In this document: piece after piece, positions 6,273-13,466 of the stretch | How the letters are laid out: each line of letters begins with the position of its first letter | How positions within the stretch are numbered: the first letter of the stretch is position 1 | From: Pseudomonadota bacterium | Lineage (GTDB): Bacteria; Pseudomonadota; Gammaproteobacteria; Burkholderiales; Burkholderiaceae_B | Length of the DNA: 14,527 bases | NCBI GenBank assembly: GCA_021793875.1 | Contig: JAJYRX010000012.1 | Span: 1-14,527 of the forward strand | Reading direction: 5' to 3' | Made by a program: the position numbers and the translations under genes | The notes under the pieces: generated by a model | Database searches by the model: none | Told to the model about the DNA's origin: nothing | Seen by the model: only the letters and a program-made list of their open reading frames with translations

Positions 6273-7691
6273 ATGAGCAACGGTACCATAGTTCAGTGCA
6301 TTGGAGCGGTAGTGGACATACAGTTCCCCCGCGACAGCATACCGAACATTTATGACGCTCTTATGCTAGATGACAGCAGTTCCGAATTCACGGAAGAGGG
6401 TCTGACTTTCGAAGTGCAGCAACAGCTTGGTGATGGTGTGGTTCGCACCATTGCCATGGGCTCAAGCGATGGCTTGCGCCGCGGTATGTCTGTACGTAAT
6501 AGTGGTGCACCAATTTCTGTGCCTGTTGGTACAGGCACTCTTGGTCGCATTATGGATGTACTGGGTCGGCCCATTGATGAGCGCGGCCCAATAAAAAGCG
6601 ACGAAGTACGTGCAATTCACCAGAAAGCACCTAAGTTTGACGAGCTTTCTCCATCGGTAGAGCTACTAGAAACTGGTATTAAGGTTATTGACCTTGTGTG
6701 TCCGTTTGCCAAGGGTGGTAAGGTTGGGCTGTTTGGTGGTGCCGGTGTTGGTAAAACCGTTAACATGCTCGAGCTTATCAACAACATTGCTCGTGAGCAC
6801 AGTGGTCTTTCCGTGTTTGCAGGTGTAGGTGAGCGTACTCGTGAAGGTAACGACTTCTACCATGAAATGTCAGACGCAGGGGTTATTCAGTTAGAAAACC
6901 TTGAAGAGTCTAAAGTTTCCATGGTGTTTGGTCAGATGAACGAACCTCCAGGTAACCGTCTTCGTGTTGCTCTTTCCGGTCTTACAATGGCCGAGAAGTT
7001 CCGCGATGAAGGACGTGACGTTCTGTTCTTCGTGGACAACATCTACCGCTATACGCTTGCTGGTACAGAAGTTTCCGCACTTCTGGGCCGTATGCCTTCA
7101 GCGGTGGGTTATCAGCCAACATTGGCTGAAGAAATGGGTCAGTTGCAAGAGCGTATTACATCTACAAAAACAGGTTCAATTACATCTATACAAGCTGTAT
7201 ATGTACCTGCTGATGACCTTACAGACCCATCACCTGCTACTACATTCCAGCACTTAGACTCAACTGTAGTTCTGTCACGTGATATTGCCGCGCTTGGTAT
7301 TTACCCTGCGGTAGACCCACTTGACTCTACCAGCCGTCAGCTGGACCCACAAATTGTTGGTGAAGAACACTATCAGGTAGCTCGTGCTGTACAGCAAACC
7401 TTGCAACGTTACCGTGAGCTGCGTGACATTATCGCCATTCTTGGTATGGACGAGCTATCTCCAGAAGATAAACTTGCAGTAGCCCGCGCCCGTAAGATAC
7501 AGCGATTCTTGTCGCAGCCGTTCCACGTGGCTGAGGTCTTTACTGGAACACCCGGTAAGTTTGTGCCTCTGTCAGAAACCTTGCGTGGCTTCAAAATGAT
7601 CGTCGAAGGAGAATGCGACGCTCTGCCTGAGCAAGCCTTCTACATGGTTGGCGGCATAGATGAAGTGTTCGAAAAAGCCAAGACTCTTTAA
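6273..7691 (+). CDS. atpD: ATP synthase F1 subunit beta (catalytic)
   Basis: The subunit that makes ATP from ADP and phosphate. From the ATG at 6273 it has 472 residues. The frame extends upstream to a TTG at 6258, but AAGGA (6262-6266) lies six bases before the ATG and decides the start. The Walker A motif GGAGVGKT lies at residues 155-162 (Lys161, Thr162). The catalytic glutamate is Glu187 in GERTREGND (186-194). Walker B is VLFFVDN with Asp255. The DELSEED-type loop reads DELSPED (393-399), as in many proteobacteria. The stretch from AGTEVSALLGRMPSAVGYQP through LDSTSRQLDP is fully conserved. No anomalies. It is followed after 13 bases by atpC. Confidence 0.98.
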   Translation: MSNGTIVQCIGAVVDIQFPRDSIPNIYDALMLDDSSSEFTEEGLTFEVQQQLGDGVVRTIAMGSSDGLRRGMSVRNSGAPISVPVGTGTLGRIMDVLGRPIDERGPIKSDEVRAIHQKAPKFDELSPSVELLETGIKVIDLVCPFAKGGKVGLFGGAGVGKTVNMLELINNIAREHSGLSVFAGVGERTREGNDFYHEMSDAGVIQLENLEESKVSMVFGQMNEPPGNRLRVALSGLTMAEKFRDEGRDVLFFVDNIYRYTLAGTEVSALLGRMPSAVGYQPTLAEEMGQLQERITSTKTGSITSIQAVYVPADDLTDPSPATTFQHLDSTVVLSRDIAALGIYPAVDPLDSTSRQLDPQIVGEEHYQVARAVQQTLQRYRELRDIIAILGMDELSPEDKLAVARARKIQRFLSQPFHVAEVFTGTPGKFVPLSETLRGFKMIVEGECDALPEQAFYMVGGIDEVFEKAKTL

Positions 7692-7704
7692 TAAAGGTTA
7701 ATAC

Positions 7705-8127
7705 ATGGCCAGTTTGCATGTTGACGTGGTCAGTGCTGAAGAGTCCATCTTTTCCGGTGAGGCAACTTTTGTTGCCCTTCCCGGAGAGGTGGGCGAGCTG
7801 GGCATTTTGCCTGGCCACACGCCACTAATTTCACGTATACGCCCTGGTACAGTAAAAATTAAGTTGGCTGATGGCACCGAAAACAATATTTTCGTTGCTG
7901 GTGGCATACTAGAAGTTCAGCCCAACATTGTTACTGTGCTAACTGATACCGCTATTCGTGGCGAAGATCTCGACGAAGCCAAGGCTCTTGAGGCACGTAA
8001 GAAAGCCGAGGAAGCACTTCAAAAAGCAACAACTAATGAAGATATCGCGGTAGTACAGGCAGAGCTAGAAATGCTTGCCGCACAGGCTGCCGCAGCTAGA
8101 CGTCTTAATCATCTTAAGCGCCGTTAG
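7705..8127 (+). CDS. atpC: ATP synthase F1 subunit epsilon
   Basis: Rotor subunit at the foot of gamma that contacts the c-ring and can inhibit ATP hydrolysis. Its 140 residues match the bacterial family. An N-terminal beta-sandwich spans about residues 1-85, with the conserved VSAEESIFSGEA, LPGEVGELGILPGHTPLIS and GGILEVQPN-VTVL-DTA patterns. A C-terminal two-helix domain (about 88-135, Glu/Ala/Arg-rich) can extend along gamma. The ATG at 7705 has AAAGG at 7693-7697. It is the last gene of the operon and is followed by a strong terminator. Confidence 0.97.
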   Translation: MASLHVDVVSAEESIFSGEATFVALPGEVGELGILPGHTPLISRIRPGTVKIKLADGTENNIFVAGGILEVQPNIVTVLTDTAIRGEDLDEAKALEARKKAEEALQKATTNEDIAVVQAELEMLAAQAAAARRLNHLKRR

Positions 8128-8149
8128 TTTTTTAAAGTCCTGAATTCTC

Positions 8150-8178
8150 AAGAGCACTTTTATAGTGCTCTTTTTTTT
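8150..8178 (+). terminator. Intrinsic terminator of the atp operon
   Basis: AAGAGCACT (8150-8158) pairs with AGTGCTCTT (8164-8172) across a five-base loop. The run of eight T at 8171-8178 forms the tract. It lies 22 bases after the atpC stop, is the clearest terminator in the window, and separates the atp operon from the ilvD unit. Confidence 0.9.
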
Positions 8179-8205
8179 GACCTTTACCCCACTCTGAAGT
8201 ACAAA
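8177..8205 (+). promoter_or_regulatory. Candidate promoter for the ilvD unit
   Basis: TTGACC (8177-8182) and TACAAA (8200-8205) match the -35/-10 consensus at 5 and 4 of 6 positions with a 17-base spacer. The -35 starts on the last T bases of the terminator. TAAAAT (8209-8214) is an alternative -10 without a well-spaced -35. The leader (about 8212-8238) contains no ATG, so no leader-peptide attenuator is present. Confidence 0.35.
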
Positions 8206-8238
8206 CTGTAAAATAGGTTTTTTGTAAGAAGGAATAAC

Positions 8239-9924
8239 ATGTCCAGCAATAAGCGCTTGCGTTCTGCAAATATTACACAAGGGCCCGAGCGGGCGCCAAA
8301 CCGTTCCATGTACTATGGCATGGGTTATAAAGAATCAGACTTTAATAACCCTATGGTGGGTGTAGCCAATGGCTACAGCACAATAACGCCTTGTAACTCT
8401 GGTCTACAAAAATTGGCCGATGCTGCTATAAATGCGTTAAAAGAGTCCGGAGGCAATCCTCAGGTTTTCGGTACACCTACTATTTCCGACGGTATGGCTA
8501 TGGGTACTGAAGGCATGAAGTACTCACTGGTTTCCCGTGAAGTAATTTCTGACTGTGTTGAAACCTGTGTTCAGGGTCAGTGGATGGATGGTGTAGTCGT
8601 AATAGGCGGCTGTGACAAAAACATGCCAGGTGGCATGATGGGTATGTTAAGGGCAAACGTACCTTCTATATATGTATATGGTGGCACTATATTGCCAGGT
8701 AAATATAAAGGTAAAGATCTCAACATTGTCAGCGTATTTGAAGCAGTTGGTGAACACTCGGCAGGCCGTATCTCCGAAGAAGATCTTCACCAAATAGAGC
8801 TGCATGCTATTCCAGGCTGTGGCTCGTGTGGGGGCATGTATACAGCAAATACAATGAGCTCGGCCTTTGAAGCTATGGGTATGAGTTTGCCTTATTCATC
8901 TACAATGGCAAACGTTCACGACGAAAAAACAGAATCGGCTGCGGAGTCAGCCCGTGTGCTTTTAAAAGCCATAGAAAACGATCTTAAGCCACGCGACATA
9001 GTCACTAAAAAATCTATAGAGAACGCAGTTGCTGTAATAATGGCAACTGGCGGTTCCACCAATGCCGTATTGCATATGTTGGCAATAGCTCATGCTGCCG
9101 GCGTAGACTGGACCATTGACGATTTCGAGCGAGTGCGCAAAAAGGTTCCAGTAATATGTAACCTTAAGCCTAGCGGTGATTATTTAGCCATAGATCTACA
9201 CGGCGTGGGCGGTATACCGCAGGTTATGAAAATACTTTTAGATGCGGGTCTATTGCATGGTGATTGCATAACCATTACAGGTGAAACAATTGCTGAAGTA
9301 CTTAAAGACGTACCTTCCCAACCTCCCGCTGATCAAGACATAATCATGCCAATAAGCAAAGCACTGTATAAGCAGGGGCATTTGGCAATACTTAAAGGGA
9401 ATATTGCACCAGAAGGCGCGGTGGCCAAAATTACTGGCCTTAAAAATCCGTCAATAACTGGTCCGGCACGTGTTTTTGATGACGAACAATCAGCGCTTAA
9501 AGCCATACTTGATGGAAAAATAAAAGCTGGAGACGTTATGGTGCTGCGATATCTTGGCCCTAAGGGCGGCCCAGGTATGCCTGAAATGTTGGCCCCAACA
9601 GGTGCTCTTATAGGCGCTGGCTTAGGTGACTCTGTAGGTTTAATAACAGATGGTCGATTCTCGGGTGGTACTTGGGGTATGGTTGTTGGTCACGTTGCAC
9701 CAGAAGCCGCAGTAGGTGGAACAATAGCTCTTATACATGAGGGCGACACTGTAACTATAGATGCCCATAAACTCTTGTTAGAGGTTCATGTGTCTGATGA
9801 GGAACTAGCAGAGCGCCGTGCCAAATGGAAAGAACCGGAGCCCAGATACAAGCGTGGGGTGCAGGCAAAGTTCGCTTTTAATGCATCCACAGCTAGTACT
9901 GGTGCTGTATTAGACGACTTCTAA
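8239..9924 (+). CDS. ilvD: Dihydroxy-acid dehydratase
   Basis: Iron-sulfur enzyme that dehydrates 2,3-dihydroxy-3-methyl acids to 2-keto acids, the third common step of isoleucine and valine synthesis (and the route to leucine and pantothenate). It has 561 residues, the short class of IlvD; the E. coli enzyme has about 616. Likely cluster ligands are Cys52 (TPCN), Cys125 (GGCDKNMPG) and Cys197 (CGSCGGMYTANTM). Lys127 of CDKN is the usual metal-site lysine. Ser475 in DGRFSGGTWG is the conserved catalytic serine, followed by GHVAPEA. Relatives of this short class are described as [2Fe-2S] enzymes; that is inference here. The ATG at 8239 is preceded by AAGAAGGAA. It is the first gene of a run with nadE (24 bases downstream). 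Edd (phosphogluconate dehydratase) is a relative, but the motifs favour IlvD. Confidence 0.95.
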   Translation: MSSNKRLRSANITQGPERAPNRSMYYGMGYKESDFNNPMVGVANGYSTITPCNSGLQKLADAAINALKESGGNPQVFGTPTISDGMAMGTEGMKYSLVSREVISDCVETCVQGQWMDGVVVIGGCDKNMPGGMMGMLRANVPSIYVYGGTILPGKYKGKDLNIVSVFEAVGEHSAGRISEEDLHQIELHAIPGCGSCGGMYTANTMSSAFEAMGMSLPYSSTMANVHDEKTESAAESARVLLKAIENDLKPRDIVTKKSIENAVAVIMATGGSTNAVLHMLAIAHAAGVDWTIDDFERVRKKVPVICNLKPSGDYLAIDLHGVGGIPQVMKILLDAGLLHGDCITITGETIAEVLKDVPSQPPADQDIIMPISKALYKQGHLAILKGNIAPEGAVAKITGLKNPSITGPARVFDDEQSALKAILDGKIKAGDVMVLRYLGPKGGPGMPEMLAPTGALIGAGLGDSVGLITDGRFSGGTWGMVVGHVAPEAAVGGTIALIHEGDTVTIDAHKLLLEVHVSDEELAERRAKWKEPEPRYKRGVQAKFAFNASTASTGAVLDDF

Positions 9925-9948
9925 ATTAAATTTAAAGGTAGTTATATA

Positions 9949-10800
9949 GTGTCCATGAACCCCGATCAACTAGCTATGCAAAAGCATATAGTGGCACAAA
10001 GCGGCATAGTGAAATCTTTTGAGGTTGAAAGCTGTGTTCAGCATATAGTCAAGTTTCTTGCAGACTATTTACGCAGCTCGGGGCTGTCATGCTTTGTAGT
10101 AGGGGTGAGTGGTGGGGTAGATTCTTTAACCACTGGTCTTTTGACCCGCGAAGCAGTTAATTACCTTAAAGCAGAGCACAAATACAATGCAAAGCTTATA
10201 GCCGTGCGCATGCCATACGGCCAGCAAATTGACTCAATCGATGCAGAGCAAAGCGTAAAACTTATGCAAGCTGACGAGTCTATGGTGTTAAATATAAAAG
10301 AGCCTGCCGACTCCTTAATGCAAAGTCTTTTGGAGCAAGGTTTAACCTTTCAAAACGATGCTAAAAAAGACTTCATACTAGGTAATATAAAAGCTCGGCA
10401 GCGTATGGTGGCTTTATTTGCAATAGCTGGTGCTAAGTCGGGTCTAGTTGTGGGTACTGATAACGCTGCTGAAAACCTAGTAGGGTTTTCTACTAAATAC
10501 GGAGATAACGCCGCCGATGTAATGCCGTTAGGCCGACTAAGCAAGCGTATGGTAAAAAAAGTTGCTAGCTACCTTGGTGCACCTGATAAGCTGGTTAATA
10601 AAGTGCCTACGGCCGATCTTGAGTCTTTAAACCCACAACAGTCCGACGAAGATTCTTTAGGCGTAAGTTACAAGTACATTGATGATTTCCTTGAAGGCAA
10701 AGCCATACCTTTAGCCGCATACGAACGAATAATATACTTATGGAACTCATCTAGTCATAAGCGTTCAATGCCTGCTATGCCAAACCCAATAGCAAACTAG
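9949..10800 (+). CDS. nadE: NH3-dependent NAD(+) synthetase
   Basis: Last step of NAD synthesis: amidation of nicotinate adenine dinucleotide with ATP and ammonia through an adenylated intermediate. The 283 residues form a single synthetase domain with no glutaminase domain, so ammonia is the likely nitrogen donor. The PP-loop SGGVDS lies at residues 54-59. Other family motifs are GNIKARQRM (145-153), GTDNAAEN (169-176), GFSTKYGD (179-186), GRLSKR (195-200), PTADL (220-224) and HKR (270-272). I take the GTG at 9949 as start because AAAGG (9934-9938) is 10 bases away. The in-frame ATG at 9955 would be 16 bases away but is possible. It lies between ilvD and a response regulator gene, 8 bases before the latter. 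Confidence 0.93.
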   Translation: MSMNPDQLAMQKHIVAQSGIVKSFEVESCVQHIVKFLADYLRSSGLSCFVVGVSGGVDSLTTGLLTREAVNYLKAEHKYNAKLIAVRMPYGQQIDSIDAEQSVKLMQADESMVLNIKEPADSLMQSLLEQGLTFQNDAKKDFILGNIKARQRMVALFAIAGAKSGLVVGTDNAAENLVGFSTKYGDNAADVMPLGRLSKRMVKKVASYLGAPDKLVNKVPTADLESLNPQQSDEDSLGVSYKYIDDFLEGKAIPLAAYERIIYLWNSSSHKRSMPAMPNPIAN

Positions 10801-10808
10801 GGGTTGTT

Positions 10809-11507
10809 ATGCGTCGCTGTCTTATTGTCGAAGATGACCACGATAACGCTAACTATATAGCTAACGGTATGGCAGAGCAGGGGTATAGTGCCATTATTGC
10901 ATCAGACGGAGCAGAAGCTCTTGGGTATGCCACGAGCCAGGAATGGGACATAATAATTCTTGATCGCATGTTGCCCAACAAGGTAGATGGGCTTGCCATA
11001 CTGTCTACCTTAAGGTCTATGGGGAACAAAACGCCAGTTTTGGTACTAAGTGCGCTTGGGGCGCTAGATGAAAGAGTCAAAGGCCTTAAAGCTGGGGGTG
11101 ACGACTACCTTACCAAGCCATTTGCATTTTCTGAGCTTATGGCTCGCATAGAGGCTTTGATGCGACGTACCAATAGCCGTGAAGTGCAAAGCAGTATTAC
11201 CGTTGCCGACCTTACTCTTAATATGCTTAACCGTAAAGTTATGCGTGGCGACAAGACTATTTCTTTACAGCCGCGTGAGTTCAGGCTATTAGCATATCTT
11301 ATGACGCACGCTGATCAGGTGGTAACCAGAACAATGCTACTAGAATCTGTATGGGGTTATCATTTCGACCCCCAAAGTAACGTTATAGACGTTCAGGTAA
11401 GCAGACTGCGTAACAAAATTGATAGCGGTTTTCAGAAGCAACTTATACATACCATACGTAAAACAGGCTATATGTTGTCTGACACATACGATCCTACAAA
11501 ATTCTAA
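10809..11507 (+). CDS. OmpR-family response regulator
   Basis: A DNA-binding transcription regulator activated by phosphorylation from the adjacent kinase. The 232 residues comprise a receiver domain (about 1-120) and a winged-helix DNA-binding domain (about 130-226). Receiver residues are Asp9/Asp10 (metal), Asp52 in IILDRMLP (phospho-acceptor), Ser81 in LVLSALG and Lys103 in YLTKPFAFSEL. The effector domain has the typical LQPREFRLLAYLMTHADQVV, then VWGYHFDP, SNVIDVQVSRLRNKI and the wing IRKTGYML. The ATG at 10809 uses AGGGG (10799-10803), which overlaps the nadE stop, so it is probably cotranscribed with nadE. The specific target is unknown. The nearby tctBA genes are a plausible one; it is not clearly TctD. 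Confidence 0.93.
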   Translation: MRRCLIVEDDHDNANYIANGMAEQGYSAIIASDGAEALGYATSQEWDIIILDRMLPNKVDGLAILSTLRSMGNKTPVLVLSALGALDERVKGLKAGGDDYLTKPFAFSELMARIEALMRRTNSREVQSSITVADLTLNMLNRKVMRGDKTISLQPREFRLLAYLMTHADQVVTRTMLLESVWGYHFDPQSNVIDVQVSRLRNKIDSGFQKQLIHTIRKTGYMLSDTYDPTKF

Positions 11508-11531
11508 GATAGCTGATGAGCAAGGTTTGGT

Positions 11532-12899
11532 ATGAACGCAAAAAGGTCTGGAGGAATTATAAAAAGTCTGTGGGATTCTGTAGCGTTCAGGCTTACACTT
11601 AACTACGGATTATTAGCTACGCTTAGTACTCTGGCTCTTACAGCTTTTATATATTTACAAACGGTAGGTACATTGCATGGGCAGTTGCACTCTACCACAA
11701 CTTCTAGAATAAATTATCTGACAAATATATATGAAGATGGTGGTAAAGATGCTGTTATACAAGCCATTAATGAGCTAGTAGCGCAGTCGCTGGATATTAA
11801 CAGAGAAGTTTATCTGTATTTGGACTCTAACCGTAAGAAGCTAGCGGGCAATATCGATAAAGTACCCGAGGTGGCGGTAATAAATACTGCTTTGCCTGAA
11901 GTAATGGTGCAACGTGAAGGTGTAGACCTTATGGTGCGCATGCATACTAAGCTTCTGGAAGATGACTCGCTTATTATTGTAGGCAGAGAACTGGACGAAA
12001 TACGATCTATTCAAGATCTTATAAAAAGAGCTACTCTGGCAGCAATAATTATTTCTTTTGTGCTTGTGGGGTTGGGCACGTACATTTTCCGTAAAGAACT
12101 GGAGCTAAGAGTAGGCCTTATTCGTAATACTGTACGTGAAATAACAGCAGGTCAATTTAGGCAGCGTATACCTGTGGTTGGTAGTAACGATGAGTTCAGC
12201 AATCTCAGCACTGATATAAATGCCATGCTAGACAGAGTAGACACTCTTATGAAGGGTGTTCGTCATGTTACCGATACTGTTGCACATAACCTTAGAACAC
12301 CATTTACGCGCATATTGGGGCGGTTAAGAACCGCCCAACGCCCAGACGCTACTAGTGAAGAACAGCTAGAGGCTATACAAATGGCCACAACAGAAATAGA
12401 GTCTCTTACTGCTTTGTTTGACAAGCTTCTACAAATTGCTGAGATTGAATCTGGGGCGCAGCGTCGTAATTTTGAGGCTGTAGATATATCTGCAATAGTT
12501 CGTGATGTTGTAGACCTATACCAGCCTTTGGCAGAAGAAAGCAATATTGAGCTTATGTTTCATGAAAGCCAGCCAAGACGTGTTTTGGGAGACTCTGACC
12601 TTTTGGCTACTGCAATAGCGAATGTAGTAGATAACGCAGTTAAATATGCAACTAGCAAAGTGTCTGTCTCTATTGATATAACGGGCTTTAACGCTACACG
12701 TATAGTTGTTCAAGATGATGGGCCAGGCATCAGTCCGGACGAAGTAAATAATATAGGTCAGTATTTCTATAGGCTAGACCCTGATAGGCCTGGATATGGG
12801 CTGGGATTAACCAGCGTTAAAGCCATAGTACGTTTACATAATGGGCACATTAGTTTCGCTAATGCTAACCCCGGGCTTATCCTAGGTTTAACCCTATAA
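11532..12899 (+). CDS. HAMP-domain sensor histidine kinase with His-Asn H-box
   Basis: Inner-membrane sensor that should phosphorylate the regulator encoded 24 bases upstream. It has 455 residues. Membrane helix 1 is at about 25-46 and a periplasmic sensor region at about 47-165 has no recognised domain. Membrane helix 2 is at about 167-186, HAMP at about 187-240, and the dimerisation/phosphotransfer helices at about 243-305 with His252. The ATPase domain covers about 350-455, with the N-box IANVVDNAVKYA (362-373), G1 DDGPGI (395-400), FYRLD (412-416) and G2 GYGLGL (421-426). The H-box reads AHNLRTP, so the residue after the histidine is Asn253 and not the usual Asp or Glu. It lacks the HQLRTP box of TctE kinases. 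The domain after G2 ends quickly (GLILGLTL). The input signal is unknown. Confidence 0.9.
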   Translation: MNAKRSGGIIKSLWDSVAFRLTLNYGLLATLSTLALTAFIYLQTVGTLHGQLHSTTTSRINYLTNIYEDGGKDAVIQAINELVAQSLDINREVYLYLDSNRKKLAGNIDKVPEVAVINTALPEVMVQREGVDLMVRMHTKLLEDDSLIIVGRELDEIRSIQDLIKRATLAAIIISFVLVGLGTYIFRKELELRVGLIRNTVREITAGQFRQRIPVVGSNDEFSNLSTDINAMLDRVDTLMKGVRHVTDTVAHNLRTPFTRILGRLRTAQRPDATSEEQLEAIQMATTEIESLTALFDKLLQIAEIESGAQRRNFEAVDISAIVRDVVDLYQPLAEESNIELMFHESQPRRVLGDSDLLATAIANVVDNAVKYATSKVSVSIDITGFNATRIVVQDDGPGISPDEVNNIGQYFYRLDPDRPGYGLGLTSVKAIVRLHNGHISFANANPGLILGLTL

Positions 12900-12910
12900 A
12901 CATTACCAAA

Positions 12911-12955
12911 CTGTAATTTTCTGTTCACACAATCACAGTTCATTTGCTCTATTAT
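12911..12955 (+). promoter_or_regulatory. Candidate regulator-dependent promoter of tctBA
   Basis: TATTAT (12950-12955) is a good -10 element, but no good -35 lies at the right distance. Instead CTGT occurs at 12911 and 12921, a 10-base direct repeat (CTGTAATTTT then CTGTTCACAC). AACTGT (12909-12914) is also inverted as ACAGTT (12935-12940). OmpR-family activators commonly bind tandem half-sites about one helical turn apart that replace or overlap the -35. The repeat resembles a pho-box but its period is 10, not 11. Confidence 0.4.
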
Positions 12956-12957
12956 TT

Positions 12958-12989
12958 GCTTGGTTGGAGTTTAAGCAACCAGCATTTTT
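12958..12989 (+). terminator. Stem-loop with short T-run after the kinase gene (possible terminator or leader structure)
   Basis: GCTTGGTTG (12958-12966) pairs with CAACCAGC (12976-12983), with one bulged T and a nine-base loop, followed by ATTTTT (12984-12989). It could end the ilvD-to-kinase transcript weakly or act as an attenuator just before the tctB ribosome binding site (12990-12997). The stem and T-run are modest. Confidence 0.4.
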
Positions 12990-13000
12990 AGGAGGAGCAA

Positions 13001-13462
13001 GTGAAGTTGAGGTTAAACACAAAAGAGCTGCTACCTGCCGGCATAATGATGATAATAGGAATATGTACGGTAATAGGCAGCCTTAACTACGATGTGCGTA
13101 CGCTTGCACGAATGGGGCCCGGATACTTCCCGTTATTGCTTGGATGGATGCTTATAGGAATATCGGCACTTATGGTAGCAAGCGAGTCTATAGTTGTTGA
13201 TGACACGCAAGAGTCTTCCGATACTGGCCTTCATTTTCGACCATGGTTATGCGTTATAGCTGGAATTATACTTTTTGTTGTTTTAGGTAAATATGGTGGC
13301 CTAGTGCCAGCAGCCATGGTGTTAGTAACTTTGTCCGCTCTGGGTGACAAAGAAAATAGTATTAAAGATGCATTGCTACTAGGGGTTTTTATTACCGCGC
13401 TGGCTGCAGGTATTTTCCATTATGGCCTGAAAATGCAGTTTCCACTATTCACCTGGGGTTAA
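13001..13462 (+). CDS. tctB: Tripartite tricarboxylate transporter small membrane subunit TctB
   Basis: Small integral-membrane subunit of a Tct-type importer, which takes up carboxylates by cation gradient with the aid of a periplasmic receptor. It has 153 residues. Hydrophobic segments are at about 11-28, 43-61, 82-97, 99-114 and 122-141. The family motif RMGPGYFPLLLGWML (37-51) lies before the second segment, and a hydrophilic acidic loop (62-78) separates the halves. Translation starts at GTG (13001) after a very strong AGGAGGAG (12990-12997). It lies 101 bases after the kinase gene and 4 bases before tctA. The Ile codons are mostly ATA. The substrate is not evident. Confidence 0.88.
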   Translation: MKLRLNTKELLPAGIMMIIGICTVIGSLNYDVRTLARMGPGYFPLLLGWMLIGISALMVASESIVVDDTQESSDTGLHFRPWLCVIAGIILFVVLGKYGGLVPAAMVLVTLSALGDKENSIKDALLLGVFITALAAGIFHYGLKMQFPLFTWG

Positions 13463-13466
13463 AGCC

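Noticed and set aside
8179..8238. Leader-peptide attenuator for ilvD
   Set aside because: There is no ATG in the leader and no run of branched-chain amino acid codons.
10809..12899. Assignment of the two-component pair as TctD/TctE
   Set aside because: The kinase has AHNLRTP, not the HQLRTP of TctE, and its periplasmic region is not recognisably of the TctE type; proximity to tctBA alone is not enough for the names.
12911..12928. True pho-box (PhoB site) before tctB
   Set aside because: The repeats are 10, not 11, bases apart and the second half-site differs from CTGTCA; it is kept only as a general OmpR-type candidate.
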